Shown piece after piece: positions 26,090 to 34,967 of a stretch of DNA of 34,967 bases. Made by a program: the position numbers and the translations under genes. The notes under the pieces are model-generated. The model was not told the origin of the DNA and made no database searches. It saw nothing but the letters and a program-made list of their open reading frames with translations. This DNA is from Candidatus Woesearchaeota archaeon (lineage in GTDB: Archaea > Nanobdellota > Nanobdellia > SCGC-AAA011-G17 > GW2011-AR20), in contig JAGVYZ010000015.1 of NCBI GenBank assembly GCA_018303025.1, positions 1 to 34,967 of the forward strand, in the 5' to 3' direction. Each line of letters starts with the position of its first letter. The first letter of the stretch is position 1.

Positions 26090-29000
26090 ATGACCAAAGA
26101 AATCAAGCTTAAGGTTATGGAAGCATTGCAAGAAGAAGCTTACAAAGGCATTGTAAGAATAGATGCAGAGACAATGCACTTGTTAGCAGTTCATCCAGGC
26201 GATGTAGTTGAAATAGAGGGAGCTAGAAAAACAGTAGGTATAGTCGATAGAGCTTACCCAACAGACATTGGCCAATTAATAATCAGGATGGATGGAATCT
26301 TAAGAAGAAATGCCAAAACAGGCATAGGTGAAAACGTAATTATAAGGAAAGCATTAGTAAAAGAAGCAAAAGCAATTACAATTGCACCTGCTCAAAAAGG
26401 AATTACAATCAAAGCAGACCCATATTTATTCAAACGAGGCTTAATTGGAAGAGCAGTTGTTAAAGGTGACATAATTGTTCCAGGTTCTTCATTAAAAAAA
26501 AGATCTTCTCTATCAGATTCTCCTTTCTTTGATGATGTTTTTAATATTTTAGAAGAAGGATTCTCAGCTTCATTTTCATTATCAGGCTTAAGGTTTATTG
26601 TAGCAAATACTAATCCATTAAAAGAGCCAGTTATAATAACAGAAAATACTTCATTAACTATTTCTCCAAAAGCAGTTGATATTTCAGAAGAAAAAATTCC
26701 AGAAGTAACTTATGAAGATATAGGTGGTTTGTCAGAAGAAGTTCAAAAAATAAGAGAAATGGTAGAGATTCCATTAAAACATCCTCAATTATTTGCTAAA
26801 TTAGGAATTGAGCCGCCTCGTGGTGTTTTGCTCCACGGACCGCCAGGAACAGGCAAAACATTATTAGCAAAAGCAGTTGCAAATGAATCAGAAGCAAATT
26901 TTGTTTTAGTAAATGGTCCTGAAATAATTAATAAATTCTATGGTGAATGTGTTTCAGCAGATTCTTTAATTTTAACTAATGGAGCAGGCCTAACAACAAT
27001 AGAAGATGCTATAATTTCCCAGGAATCTCATAAAATTGCAGCTATAAACATGCAAAATCAAAAAGCAGAACTACTATCTATTACAGACTCATATGACAAA
27101 GGATTGCAAAAAACATATAAAATCTCTACTCCACATGGAGTTTTAGAATTAACACCAACCTCTAAACTCTTAATTTTAAATAATTTAGAACCAGAATGGA
27201 TTTTGGCTAAAGATTTAAAAATTGGAGATAGAGTTGCAATTGCTAATTCTCTTCCAGATATAAAAGAACATGTACCTTCTATTTTAGATTTTTTGGGTGA
27301 TAATGTAAAATTCTCAGGAGAATGGGTAAAAGACCTTTTTAACTTAAATGGAAAAAATAAAAATGTTGCTGAATTTTTAAACATAAAAGCAAAAAAAATT
27401 GAAGACTTTAAATATAATTGCTCTGCTCCAGCTTCAATCATAAAAAAAATTTACAAAGAAGGATTTAAAGATAGATTAAAATTAACAGGCAAAGGATTTA
27501 TTCCTACTACAATAACAAAAGATTTAATGTACTTTTTAGGTTTATTGGCTGGAGATGGGCATTTAAGATATAATTACAAAGACTCCCATGTTTCAACAAT
27601 TCATTTTACAAATATTGATAAAAATGTCATAGATGAATACAAAAGAATATTAAAAGAACAATTTGATTTAAACGTAATTCATGGTGAAAAGTATGAATAT
27701 TATTTTTCTTCATCTCCAATAGGCAATTTATTGAAAAATTTGGGTATTCCTGCAAAAAATAAGTCTCATGTAATCACAGTTCCATCATATGTTATAAGCC
27801 TTCCAAAAGAATATATAGCTTCTTATTTAAAAGGTCTTTTTGATACAGATGGTCATGTTCACTTAGTAAAGAGTGGAATGCAGATTTCTTATTATACTTC
27901 AAGCAAACAAATGTTAAATGGAATTAAATTTTTATTATTAAGGTTAAACATCCAATCAACATTCAGATATAAAAAAGATGGAACTTATGAAGTTACCATA
28001 AGTGATTATGACTCTTTAAATCTTTTTAAGAAGCATATAAATTTTAATCACCAAGTTAGAAAAGAAAATCTGGAAAAAGAAATAATTACTAAATATGCAA
28101 AACCAATTTACAATAGAATTCCTCTGAAGAACTTTTTATTAAAAATTAAAAATAAATATTCCCTGCCCAATGAACTTTTAATTTCTAAAGGTTTAAATCC
28201 CAATGTAAACTCTTTTTCAAGAAATCAATTAGGTATACTTATTAAACTACTTGAAAAATTAAATGAAGAAAAAACAAGCATAGAAAAAATAACTATCTTA
28301 ATGAATAATGACCTCATTTGGTCTCCTATTAAATTAATTACAGAATCCCAAAATAAAGTTTATGATTTTACAGTTCAAAAAGATCATAATTTCATTGCAA
28401 ATGGTTTTATTGTTCATAACTCAGAAAAGAGAGTAAGAGAAATTTTTGAAGAAGCAGAAAAAAACGCCCCATCAATTATTTTTATAGATGAAATAGATGC
28501 AATAGCTTCCAAAAGAGAAGAATCTTATGGTGAATTAGAAAGAAGAGTAGTTTCCCAGCTTCTCACCGCAATGGACGGATTAAAAGGAAGAGGAAATGTA
28601 GTTGTAATAGGTGCTACAAATAGGCCAAATTCAATTGACCCTGCATTAAGAAGACCAGGAAGATTTGACAGAGAAGTTGCAATAGGTGTTCCTGATAAAA
28701 ATGCAAGATTAAACATTTTAAAGATTCACACCAGAAATATGCCCTTAACAAAAGATGTTAATTTAGTCAGAATAGCAGAAACAACACATGGTTTTGTTGG
28801 TGCTGACTTATCTGCTTTATGTAGAGAAGCAGCAATGAATGTATTAAGAAGAATCTTGCCTGATATTAAGTTAGGCGAAAAAGAAGAAATTCCTAAAAAA
28901 ATATGGGAAAAATTATTTATTACCAATAAAGATTTTCAGCAAGCCCAAAGATTAGTAAGACCTTCAGCAATGCGTGAAATTTTAGTTGAAACACCAAATA

Positions 29001-29845
29001 CTAAATGGGAAGATGTAGGTGGATTAGAATCAGTAAAGCAGGAATTCAAGGAAGCAGTTGAATGGCCATTGCAGCATCCAGGTTCTTTCAAAAGAATGGG
29101 AATAAGACCACCTCGCGGTTTGTTAATGTATGGTCCTCCTGGTTGCGGTAAAACATTAATGGCAAAAGCAATAGCAGGTGAATCAGAAGCAAATTTCATA
29201 CAAATAAAAGGTCCCGAATTATTGAACAAATTTGTAGGTGAATCTGAAAAAGGAGTAAGAAAAATATTTGAAAAAGCTCGCCAGGTTTCTCCAGCAATAA
29301 TCTTCTTTGATGAAATAGACTCATTAGCACCAAGAAGAGGTACTGATGCAGGAAATAATGTTACAGAAAGAATTGTTAATACACTATTGGCTGAGATGGA
29401 TGGTTTAGAAGAATTAAATGATGTCGTTGTTATAGCAGCAACAAACAGGCCGGATATATTAGACCCAGCATTATTAAGACCAGGAAGATTTGACAGATTT
29501 ATTTTAATACCCCCTCCAGAAAAAGAAAGTATCTTAGAAATATTAAAGATTCATACTAAAAATATGCCTCTAGCTAAAGATGTTTCTCTGGAAAAACTAG
29601 CACTAAAAATGGATGGTTATGTTGGTGCAGATATAGAATCTTTTGTTAGAGAAGCAGCTATTTTAGCATTAAGAGTAGATATAAAAGCAACTGAAGTTTC
29701 TATGGTTCATTTTGAAGAAGCATTAAAGAAAGTCAGAGCATCTGTTCCAAAAGATACATTAGAAGTTTACAAATCAATTGAAAATAATTACTTGAGAAAT
29801 GCAAAAGCAGGACTGCCTAAAGAAGCACTATCTTATGTTGGTTAA
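26090..29845 (+). CDS. cdc48: CDC48/VCP-type AAA+ ATPase with an intein in D1
   Basis: CDC48 N-domain; two AAA+ modules ([16 protein letters not shown]); SRH motifs [19 protein letters not shown] and [19 protein letters not shown]. Confidence 0.97.
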   Translation: MTKEIKLKVMEALQEEAYKGIVRIDAETMHLLAVHPGDVVEIEGARKTVGIVDRAYPTDIGQLIIRMDGILRRNAKTGIGENVIIRKALVKEAKAITIAPAQKGITIKADPYLFKRGLIGRAVVKGDIIVPGSSLKKRSSLSDSPFFDDVFNILEEGFSASFSLSGLRFIVANTNPLKEPVIITENTSLTISPKAVDISEEKIPEVTYEDIGGLSEEVQKIREMVEIPLKHPQLFAKLGIEPPRGVLLHGPPGTGKTLLAKAVANESEANFVLVNGPEIINKFYGECVSADSLILTNGAGLTTIEDAIISQESHKIAAINMQNQKAELLSITDSYDKGLQKTYKISTPHGVLELTPTSKLLILNNLEPEWILAKDLKIGDRVAIANSLPDIKEHVPSILDFLGDNVKFSGEWVKDLFNLNGKNKNVAEFLNIKAKKIEDFKYNCSAPASIIKKIYKEGFKDRLKLTGKGFIPTTITKDLMYFLGLLAGDGHLRYNYKDSHVSTIHFTNIDKNVIDEYKRILKEQFDLNVIHGEKYEYYFSSSPIGNLLKNLGIPAKNKSHVITVPSYVISLPKEYIASYLKGLFDTDGHVHLVKSGMQISYYTSSKQMLNGIKFLLLRLNIQSTFRYKKDGTYEVTISDYDSLNLFKKHINFNHQVRKENLEKEIITKYAKPIYNRIPLKNFLLKIKNKYSLPNELLISKGLNPNVNSFSRNQLGILIKLLEKLNEEKTSIEKITILMNNDLIWSPIKLITESQNKVYDFTVQKDHNFIANGFIVHNSEKRVREIFEEAEKNAPSIIFIDEIDAIASKREESYGELERRVVSQLLTAMDGLKGRGNVVVIGATNRPNSIDPALRRPGRFDREVAIGVPDKNARLNILKIHTRNMPLTKDVNLVRIAETTHGFVGADLSALCREAAMNVLRRILPDIKLGEKEEIPKKIWEKLFITNKDFQQAQRLVRPSAMREILVETPNTKWEDVGGLESVKQEFKEAVEWPLQHPGSFKRMGIRPPRGLLMYGPPGCGKTLMAKAIAGESEANFIQIKGPELLNKFVGESEKGVRKIFEKARQVSPAIIFFDEIDSLAPRRGTDAGNNVTERIVNTLLAEMDGLEELNDVVVIAATNRPDILDPALLRPGRFDRFILIPPPEKESILEILKIHTKNMPLAKDVSLEKLALKMDGYVGADIESFVREAAILALRVDIKATEVSMVHFEEALKKVRASVPKDTLEVYKSIENNYLRNAKAGLPKEALSYVG
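26948..28420 (+). other. Intein (491 aa) in cdc48 with LAGLIDADG endonuclease
   Basis: Boundaries [15 protein letters not shown] ... [35 protein letters not shown] and [14 protein letters not shown]. Confidence 0.96.
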
Positions 29846-30681
29846 AAAACAAGCCTTTTATGTATGCTTAAATATCTTTTAAAAAAGTATTTTACAAATT
29901 TGTCCTCATCTTTTTCCAAAGCCCTGTAATAAGATTTTCTTTTTCCATATTCAATTATTATCATAGGATATTTATTATGACACAAAATATAATTCATTAA
30001 TATTCTTCCTATTCTTCCATTCCCATCTCCAAAAGGATGTATTTTTTCAAACTTAAAATGTGCTCTTGCAGAAAGTTCAACAGGGTTTAATTTTGATTTT
30101 TTTAAAAATTCAATAAATTCTTTAATTAATTTCTCAATATCCTGCCAGTCAGGAGCTCTGTATTCTCCTACTCTTACTAAATAATCCCTGAATTTTCCAG
30201 CTATATCTTCTTTGCTTTCCTTAAAAATTTCATAATGCCATTTCAGTATTAACTCTTTGTTCATCTCTTCTTTTTTGTTCAGCATCTCTAAAAATATTTT
30301 ATAATGTGATTCTGTTTCTTTTATATCTCTTAAAGGCTTATGAACTGAGAAATTTTCCTGAATAATTTCTCTTGTTTCTCTTAATGTTATTGTAGAACCT
30401 TCTATTGCATTTGTGTTATAAGTAAATACCAGAGCAATTTCTCCCTTTTCTTTCTCTTTTATGCTTTCAGGATATTTATTCCATTCTTCCTGAAATTTTT
30501 CTTTTATTTTCTCTAATTTTTTATAAACATTATCTATTTCTTTCAACATTTTGCTTTTAATGTCCTCTATATTTTTAGGTATTTTCTTGCCTAAATATTT
30601 TTCTTTAGTTATCACTTTGTCTTTTTTCCTGAAAGAATGCTGTAAGTAATAATATTTGTTTTTTCTTTGAATTATTCTCAT
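29842..30681 (-). CDS. Fic-domain protein (predicted AMPylase)
   Basis: [20 protein letters not shown]; upstream TNAIEGS fits an inhibitory (S/T)xxxE(G/N) motif. Confidence 0.92.
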   Translation of the reverse strand: MRIIQRKNKYYYLQHSFRKKDKVITKEKYLGKKIPKNIEDIKSKMLKEIDNVYKKLEKIKEKFQEEWNKYPESIKEKEKGEIALVFTYNTNAIEGSTITLRETREIIQENFSVHKPLRDIKETESHYKIFLEMLNKKEEMNKELILKWHYEIFKESKEDIAGKFRDYLVRVGEYRAPDWQDIEKLIKEFIEFLKKSKLNPVELSARAHFKFEKIHPFGDGNGRIGRILMNYILCHNKYPMIIIEYGKRKSYYRALEKDEDKFVKYFFKRYLSIHKRLVF

Positions 30682-30741
30682 AAAATAATTACCATTACAT
30701 ATTATTTAAATATTACTATTTTTAGCTTTTGTAATGTATAA

Positions 30742-31788
30742 TTAAAATAAGAAATTTTTTATTCCAAATTTAATCAAACCAGGTTTCATAAACATTCCAA
30801 GATTGTTCAATGGTTTATCCCTGTTGTATTTTCCCAAATCAACTTTCTTCATCAATCTCAATAACTCTTCATATCTTTCTATATTTAATTTATTCAATTT
30901 TTTCCTAATAAAATCAGAAAACATTAATTCTCTGTTTAATCCTCTAATTTCTTTCTCATAATTTTTTCCATTATTTAAGCAATTAGCTAATATCTTAGCT
31001 GCTTTCATTCCAGGAATAATCCCGCCGCCCGATATGTTTTTTAATTGCAAACCAGCATCTCCAACTAAGTAAACATTATCTTTCTTTAATTTAATTTTCT
31101 TCCATATAGGAATTAAACCAGATTCAGAGCTTATTATTTTTTTAATCTCAAATCTTTTTATAAAATTATTAAAATAATATCCAGCATTGTCAAAGCTTCC
31201 CAAACCTATTCTCGCTATTTTCTCATTCTCAGGAACTACCCATCCAAAAAAATCAGGGCAGCTATCAAAGTAAACATCATAAACATTTTTATCTAAATTT
31301 TTTATTTCAGCTCTAATTTGAATTCCTTTCCAGAACTCTCTATTCTGCCATAATCCTGTTTTTTTAGCAACCAGGCTTTTGTATCCATCAGCCCCAACTA
31401 AAACATTAGTATCATAACTTTTCCCGTTTTTCAAAATAATTTTATTATTCTTAAAATTAGCAAACTCAGAATTATACCTTATCTTTACATTATTTTCTTT
31501 AGCTTTTTCTAATAAAAAATTATCAAATTTATGCCTGTTTACTATTAGCTCTTTATTTTGTAATTTAAACTTATACTCTTCTTTTCCAGCATTTAATCTT
31601 ATATAATCAATCTCATTGTCAATAACTTTCTTATCTAATTTTATCAAATCATGAATTTCATTAGTCAATATTCCAGTGCATTGAATTGGTTTTCCAGCTT
31701 CTTTATGCTCTTCAAATATCACTGTCTCATCTTTTAGCAGACTAGCTAAGTAGCTTCCAACAGGACCAGATCCAATTATGCTTATCAT
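30742..31788 (-). CDS. Geranylgeranyl reductase-family FAD-dependent oxidoreductase
   Basis: MISIIGSGPVGSYLASLL Rossmann; VLVGADGYKSLVAKK; VYLVGDAGLQLKNISGGGIIPGMKAA; start moved from 31848. Confidence 0.85.
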   Translation of the reverse strand: MISIIGSGPVGSYLASLLKDETVIFEEHKEAGKPIQCTGILTNEIHDLIKLDKKVIDNEIDYIRLNAGKEEYKFKLQNKELIVNRHKFDNFLLEKAKENNVKIRYNSEFANFKNNKIILKNGKSYDTNVLVGADGYKSLVAKKTGLWQNREFWKGIQIRAEIKNLDKNVYDVYFDSCPDFFGWVVPENEKIARIGLGSFDNAGYYFNNFIKRFEIKKIISSESGLIPIWKKIKLKKDNVYLVGDAGLQLKNISGGGIIPGMKAAKILANCLNNGKNYEKEIRGLNRELMFSDFIRKKLNKLNIERYEELLRLMKKVDLGKYNRDKPLNNLGMFMKPGLIKFGIKNFLF

Positions 31789-31830
31789 TTTCTTTTTCCT
31801 TTTTTTCTTTGCTGAAATTTGTTTTTCTTT

Positions 31831-31860
31831 TCTGAAGTTTTCTTTCATAAAGAAAAGCTC
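31831..31860. repeat. Intergenic hairpin element
   Basis: TCTGAAGTTTTCTTTCATAAAGAAAAGCTC. Confidence 0.65.
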
Positions 31861-31911
31861 AAAGAAAGCTTCGTAAACAATGTTTATAAATAATATCCTC
31901 TTTTTATTTAA

Positions 31912-32739
31912 ATGCTAGACTTAATCTTTTTAATAATTGTTTTAATCTATTTAATAACAGCTTCACTTTATGATATTAAAACAAGAGAAGTTCCTGATTT
32001 TCTCTCATATTCATTATTAGCAATAGCACTGTTTTTTAGCTTATCTAAATCAATTTACTTCCTTACATTCTCTTTTATCCTGCAATCCTTATTTGGAATG
32101 TTAATATTTTTACTATTGTCATTTATCCTTTATTATTCAAAACAATGGGGTGGGGGAGATGCAAAATTATTAATAGCATTAGGCGCTTCATTTCCAGTTT
32201 ATCCAGAAATTTTATTGCAATATTTCTCTCCAAATTTATCAATGCCCTTTCAAGCAATTTTATTAATTAACCTGGCTGTTTTTGGCTCTCTTTACTCTAT
32301 TTTATACGCAATATTGGTAGTAATAAAAAATCATTCATTAAAAAACTTCAATAAAAAATATTTAATCTTATTATACTTGTCTTTACTTTTATTTGTAATT
32401 TCATTTTTCTTAGAAATAACATTTTCCTTATTATTAATCTTAGTAGCATTATTAGCATTATATCCTTTCTTATACCACTTCATAAAAATCTTTGAAAAAA
32501 ACTTCATGAATAAAACAATTCCATTGTCAAAAGTAACAGAAGGAGACTGGCTGACAGAAAATGTCTACAAAAATAAAAAATTAATCTTAAGCAAGAACTT
32601 ACCAGGTTTAACATTACAAGATATTAAAAGATTAAAGTCATTAAAAATAAAGCAGGTAAAAATAAAATATGGAATGCCTTTCATTCCTTCTTTTTTAATT
32701 GCTTTTATTATTTCATTAATTATTGGAAGTTTGATTTAG
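31912..32739 (+). CDS. A24-type prepilin/preflagellin peptidase-like membrane protease
   Basis: DIKTREVPDFLSY and WGGGDAKLLIALGASFP; multi-TM. Confidence 0.85.
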   Translation: MLDLIFLIIVLIYLITASLYDIKTREVPDFLSYSLLAIALFFSLSKSIYFLTFSFILQSLFGMLIFLLLSFILYYSKQWGGGDAKLLIALGASFPVYPEILLQYFSPNLSMPFQAILLINLAVFGSLYSILYAILVVIKNHSLKNFNKKYLILLYLSLLLFVISFFLEITFSLLLILVALLALYPFLYHFIKIFEKNFMNKTIPLSKVTEGDWLTENVYKNKKLILSKNLPGLTLQDIKRLKSLKIKQVKIKYGMPFIPSFLIAFIISLIIGSLI

Positions 32740-33344
32740 GGTACCCTTCTTTCTCTTTTTTCAGTTTGAATAATAATTTTCTCTGGTTTTTTCTCTTCAA
32801 CAATTATTTTTAATAAATTCTTAGTTTCCTCTAAATCTTTTTCTTCCATATTTCTTTTATCCCAGGTTACATTTACATTATCATCTTTTTCTCTTGGAAT
32901 TACATGAATCATAAAATGATTTCCTTTCTGTCCTGCATTCTCGCCATTCATAACTAAAATATTAGAATCAGATTTCAATTTCTCTTTAATATTTTTAACA
33001 ATAGCATTTGCAATATTAAAGTAATATCCAACATCTTTAACTTCATGACTAGAAGAAAAATGCTCTTTAGGAATAACAAGAGTATGTCCTACATTAGCAG
33101 GATTTATGTCTAATATAGCTAAAACCTTAGCATCTTCATAAACAATATATTTCTTTAAATCGCCTTTAATTAACTCGCAAAAGAAACACTTATCACCTGT
33201 TTCTTGTTTTTTGAATAAAAATTCATGTTGTTCTTTACTTAAAGTCTTAACAAACTTTTCCCATTCATGAGCTTGGTCTTCTCCTGTCAAAGCCTGAATT
33301 CTTTTTATTTCACTAATCTGTTCTTTTGTTAAGGGATTATCCAT
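32736..33344 (-). CDS. HIT-family-like protein
   Basis: CFFCELIKG...YEDAKVLAILDINPANVGHTLVIPKEH...GQKGNHFMIHVIPRE. Confidence 0.82.
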   Translation of the reverse strand: MDNPLTKEQISEIKRIQALTGEDQAHEWEKFVKTLSKEQHEFLFKKQETGDKCFFCELIKGDLKKYIVYEDAKVLAILDINPANVGHTLVIPKEHFSSSHEVKDVGYYFNIANAIVKNIKEKLKSDSNILVMNGENAGQKGNHFMIHVIPREKDDNVNVTWDKRNMEEKDLEETKNLLKIIVEEKKPEKIIIQTEKRERRVP

Positions 33345-33417
33345 AATAATTCCTTAAATTTAAACTATAAAAAACTTTAGTAGGAAGATTTATATATAAG
33401 TAAGAATTTCTTACTAT

Positions 33418-33699
33418 ATGGAAAACAGAATAAATCAAATGGAAATAGCAAAAGTAAGCTCAAAAGGGCAATTAGTTATACCTAAAAGCTTTAGAAAAAA
33501 ATTTGATATAAAACAAGGTAATATGTTTGCCCTAGCTTCCATAAATAAAACTTTAGTTCTTAAGAAAATAGAAAATCCAATAGAAGACAGGGATATAAAA
33601 ACAATTAAACTTGTTGAAGAAGCTTGGGATGATATTGAGAAAGGTAGATATAAAAAATTAAGTAAATTAGACTTTCTTAAAGAACTTGAAGAATGGTAA
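33418..33699 (+). CDS. AbrB/SpoVT-type antitoxin
   Basis: EIAKVSSKGQLVIPKSFRKKFDIKQGNMF. Confidence 0.88.
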   Translation: MENRINQMEIAKVSSKGQLVIPKSFRKKFDIKQGNMFALASINKTLVLKKIENPIEDRDIKTIKLVEEAWDDIEKGRYKKLSKLDFLKELEEW

Positions 33700-33944
33700 T
33701 ATCAGAAATAATAAAAACCCAAAAATTTGAAGATGATATTAAGCATAAAGATTCTCTTTTAAAAGAAAGAATAAAAAAACAAATAGCAAAAATTATTGAA
33801 TCTCCAGAAATTGGCAAGCCTCTTAAATATTCTTTAAAAAGTGAAAGAACAATTTATATCAAGCCATATCGTTTAATTTATACTCTTTCTAATGAAACTT
33901 TAATTTTATTGAGATTTGAGCATAGAAAAGAAGTTTATGATTAG
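33693..33944 (+). CDS. RelE/ParE-family toxin
   Basis: FEDDIKHKDSLLKERIKKQIAKIIESPEIGKPLKYSL...IYIKPYRLIYTLSNETLILLRFEHRKEVY; overlaps antitoxin. Confidence 0.87.
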   Translation: MVISEIIKTQKFEDDIKHKDSLLKERIKKQIAKIIESPEIGKPLKYSLKSERTIYIKPYRLIYTLSNETLILLRFEHRKEVYD

Positions 33945-34213
33945 CCGATAGCTCTTCTTACATCAGTAACTTCAACAGAACCAACACCATCTATATTTCT
34001 TATTAAATCTTCTAATTCATCAGTGCTTCCTTTTTTCTCATCCATAACAAATGTAAGATTTATAGCTTCCAAACCAAAAGCAACTTTCTCTCTTTCTGTC
34101 CTGCCAACTTCACCATACTTGTTTATGTAGTCTTTAGCTTCTTTCTCTATATTTTTTAAGTCCACTTCTAAGCTTTCAGGCATTATTTTTATAGTTATGA
34201 CAACTTGAGCCAT
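33941..34213 (-). CDS. ef1b: Archaeal translation elongation factor 1-beta
   Basis: MAQVVITIKIMPES...LEDLIRNIDGVGSVEVTDVRRAIG; start moved from 34237. Confidence 0.88.
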   Translation of the reverse strand: MAQVVITIKIMPESLEVDLKNIEKEAKDYINKYGEVGRTEREKVAFGLEAINLTFVMDEKKGSTDELEDLIRNIDGVGSVEVTDVRRAIG

Positions 34214-34214
34214 C

Positions 34215-34352
34215 TTAATTTGGTCCTGTGAATCCACATTGGCCGCAAGTATATTTTATACCAGCAGCTCTTTCATGCCTATTTCTAACTATATGTGCCT
34301 TCAAACAATTAGGGCATTTGAATGTTACAGAACTATCATTTGTCTTTTTCAT
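34215..34352 (-). CDS. Small zinc-ribbon protein (45 aa)
   Basis: MKKTNDSSVTFKCPNCLKAHIVRNRHERAAGIKYTCGQCGFTGPN; not in the ORF track. Confidence 0.8.
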   Translation of the reverse strand: MKKTNDSSVTFKCPNCLKAHIVRNRHERAAGIKYTCGQCGFTGPN

Positions 34353-34402
34353 CTATTTAACCCAAAATAAATCTTTATAAAAGTTTTTATTTTATAGATA
34401 TC

Positions 34403-34967
34403 ATGTTTTCAGTCATAATCCCTGCTTGTAATGAGGAAAAGTACATAGAAGCAACCTTAAAATCAATACCTAAAGAACTAGAGACAATAGTTGTCTGTAA
34501 TGGCTGTTATGATAAAACAGAAGAAATAGCAAGAATATACACTTCTAATATAATAGTAGAAAAAGAAGCAAATGTCTCAAAAGCAAGAAATTTAGGAGCT
34601 TTAATAGCTAAAAACCCTTATTTAACATTTTTAGATGCAGACACCTTAATGCATGGAACAGATTTAAAAAAAATACAACAATCATTAAACAAAGGAGTCA
34701 TTGGAGTTTGCAAAGTAAAACCAGATATAAAAAAATTAAAAGCAAAATTATTCATGTCAATCAAAAATCAGCTATTATTTACCAAATGGAATACTGGTCT
34801 TCATTTTTGTAAAAAAGATGTCTGGGAAAAAGTAAAGTACAACGAATCATTAAAGAAAAAAGAATTAAAGGAATTTTTCAATGGTTGTTCAAAATATGGA
34901 AAATTTGTAATAGCAGATACTTATGCTATAAGCTCAATGAGAAGATTTGAACAATATGGTTATTTTA
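34403..34967 (+). CDS. Family 2 glycosyltransferase, truncated by the window end
   Basis: MFSVIIPACNEEKYIEATLKSIPKELETIVVCNG...SKARNLGALIAKNPYLTFLDADTLM. Confidence 0.85.
   Translation, partial: MFSVIIPACNEEKYIEATLKSIPKELETIVVCNGCYDKTEEIARIYTSNIIVEKEANVSKARNLGALIAKNPYLTFLDADTLMHGTDLKKIQQSLNKGVIGVCKVKPDIKKLKAKLFMSIKNQLLFTKWNTGLHFCKKDVWEKVKYNESLKKKELKEFFNGCSKYGKFVIADTYAISSMRRFEQYGYF

Noticed and set aside
27058-27441. Minus-strand ORFs within cdc48, topA, lonB, serS and argS (e.g. 27058..27441, 4495..4770, 23144..23470, 18404..18586, 6981..7268)
   Set aside because: Antisense shadows of strongly supported genes.
33418-33944. AbrB/RelE pair as a novel system
   Set aside because: Ordinary type II toxin-antitoxin organisation.

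Overview
AT-rich archaeal chromosomal segment. The gene content (LonB, CDC48/VCP, RadB, aEF1-beta, XerA-type recombinase, topoisomerase IA, ArgRS, SerRS, many leaderless-looking TATA promoters, short lipoproteins) suggests a DPANN lineage such as Woese- or Pacearchaeota; that placement is inference. The main finding is a fractured lonB gene. ORF 558..1547 carries the LonB N-terminal half (Walker A, TM helices, HDPLQ) followed by an intein N-fragment (SFSDNNIIL..., block B TPEH) that ends in a stop. ORF 4022..5380 begins with an intein C-fragment (...[11 protein letters not shown]) followed directly by [12 protein letters not shown]..., Walker B and the Ser-Lys protease domain. The ~2.5 kb between them holds a free-standing LAGLIDADG endonuclease ORF and an opposite-strand lipoprotein gene. 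This looks like a naturally split intein that would rebuild the membrane protease LonB by protein trans-splicing. Two further, contiguous inteins with fused LAGLIDADG endonucleases interrupt topA and cdc48. Other notable items: an in-frame repeat/palindrome insertion in argS related to dispersed intergenic elements; a convergent pair of coiled-coil/HTH paralogs with DNA-repeat linkers; a divergent AbrB-like/HNH pair with three GGTACC sites; a frameshifted Vsr-like endonuclease remnant; an unusual interrupted tRNA; and a dif-like 11-6-11 palindrome near xerA. No searches were run; all family calls are from motif recognition.
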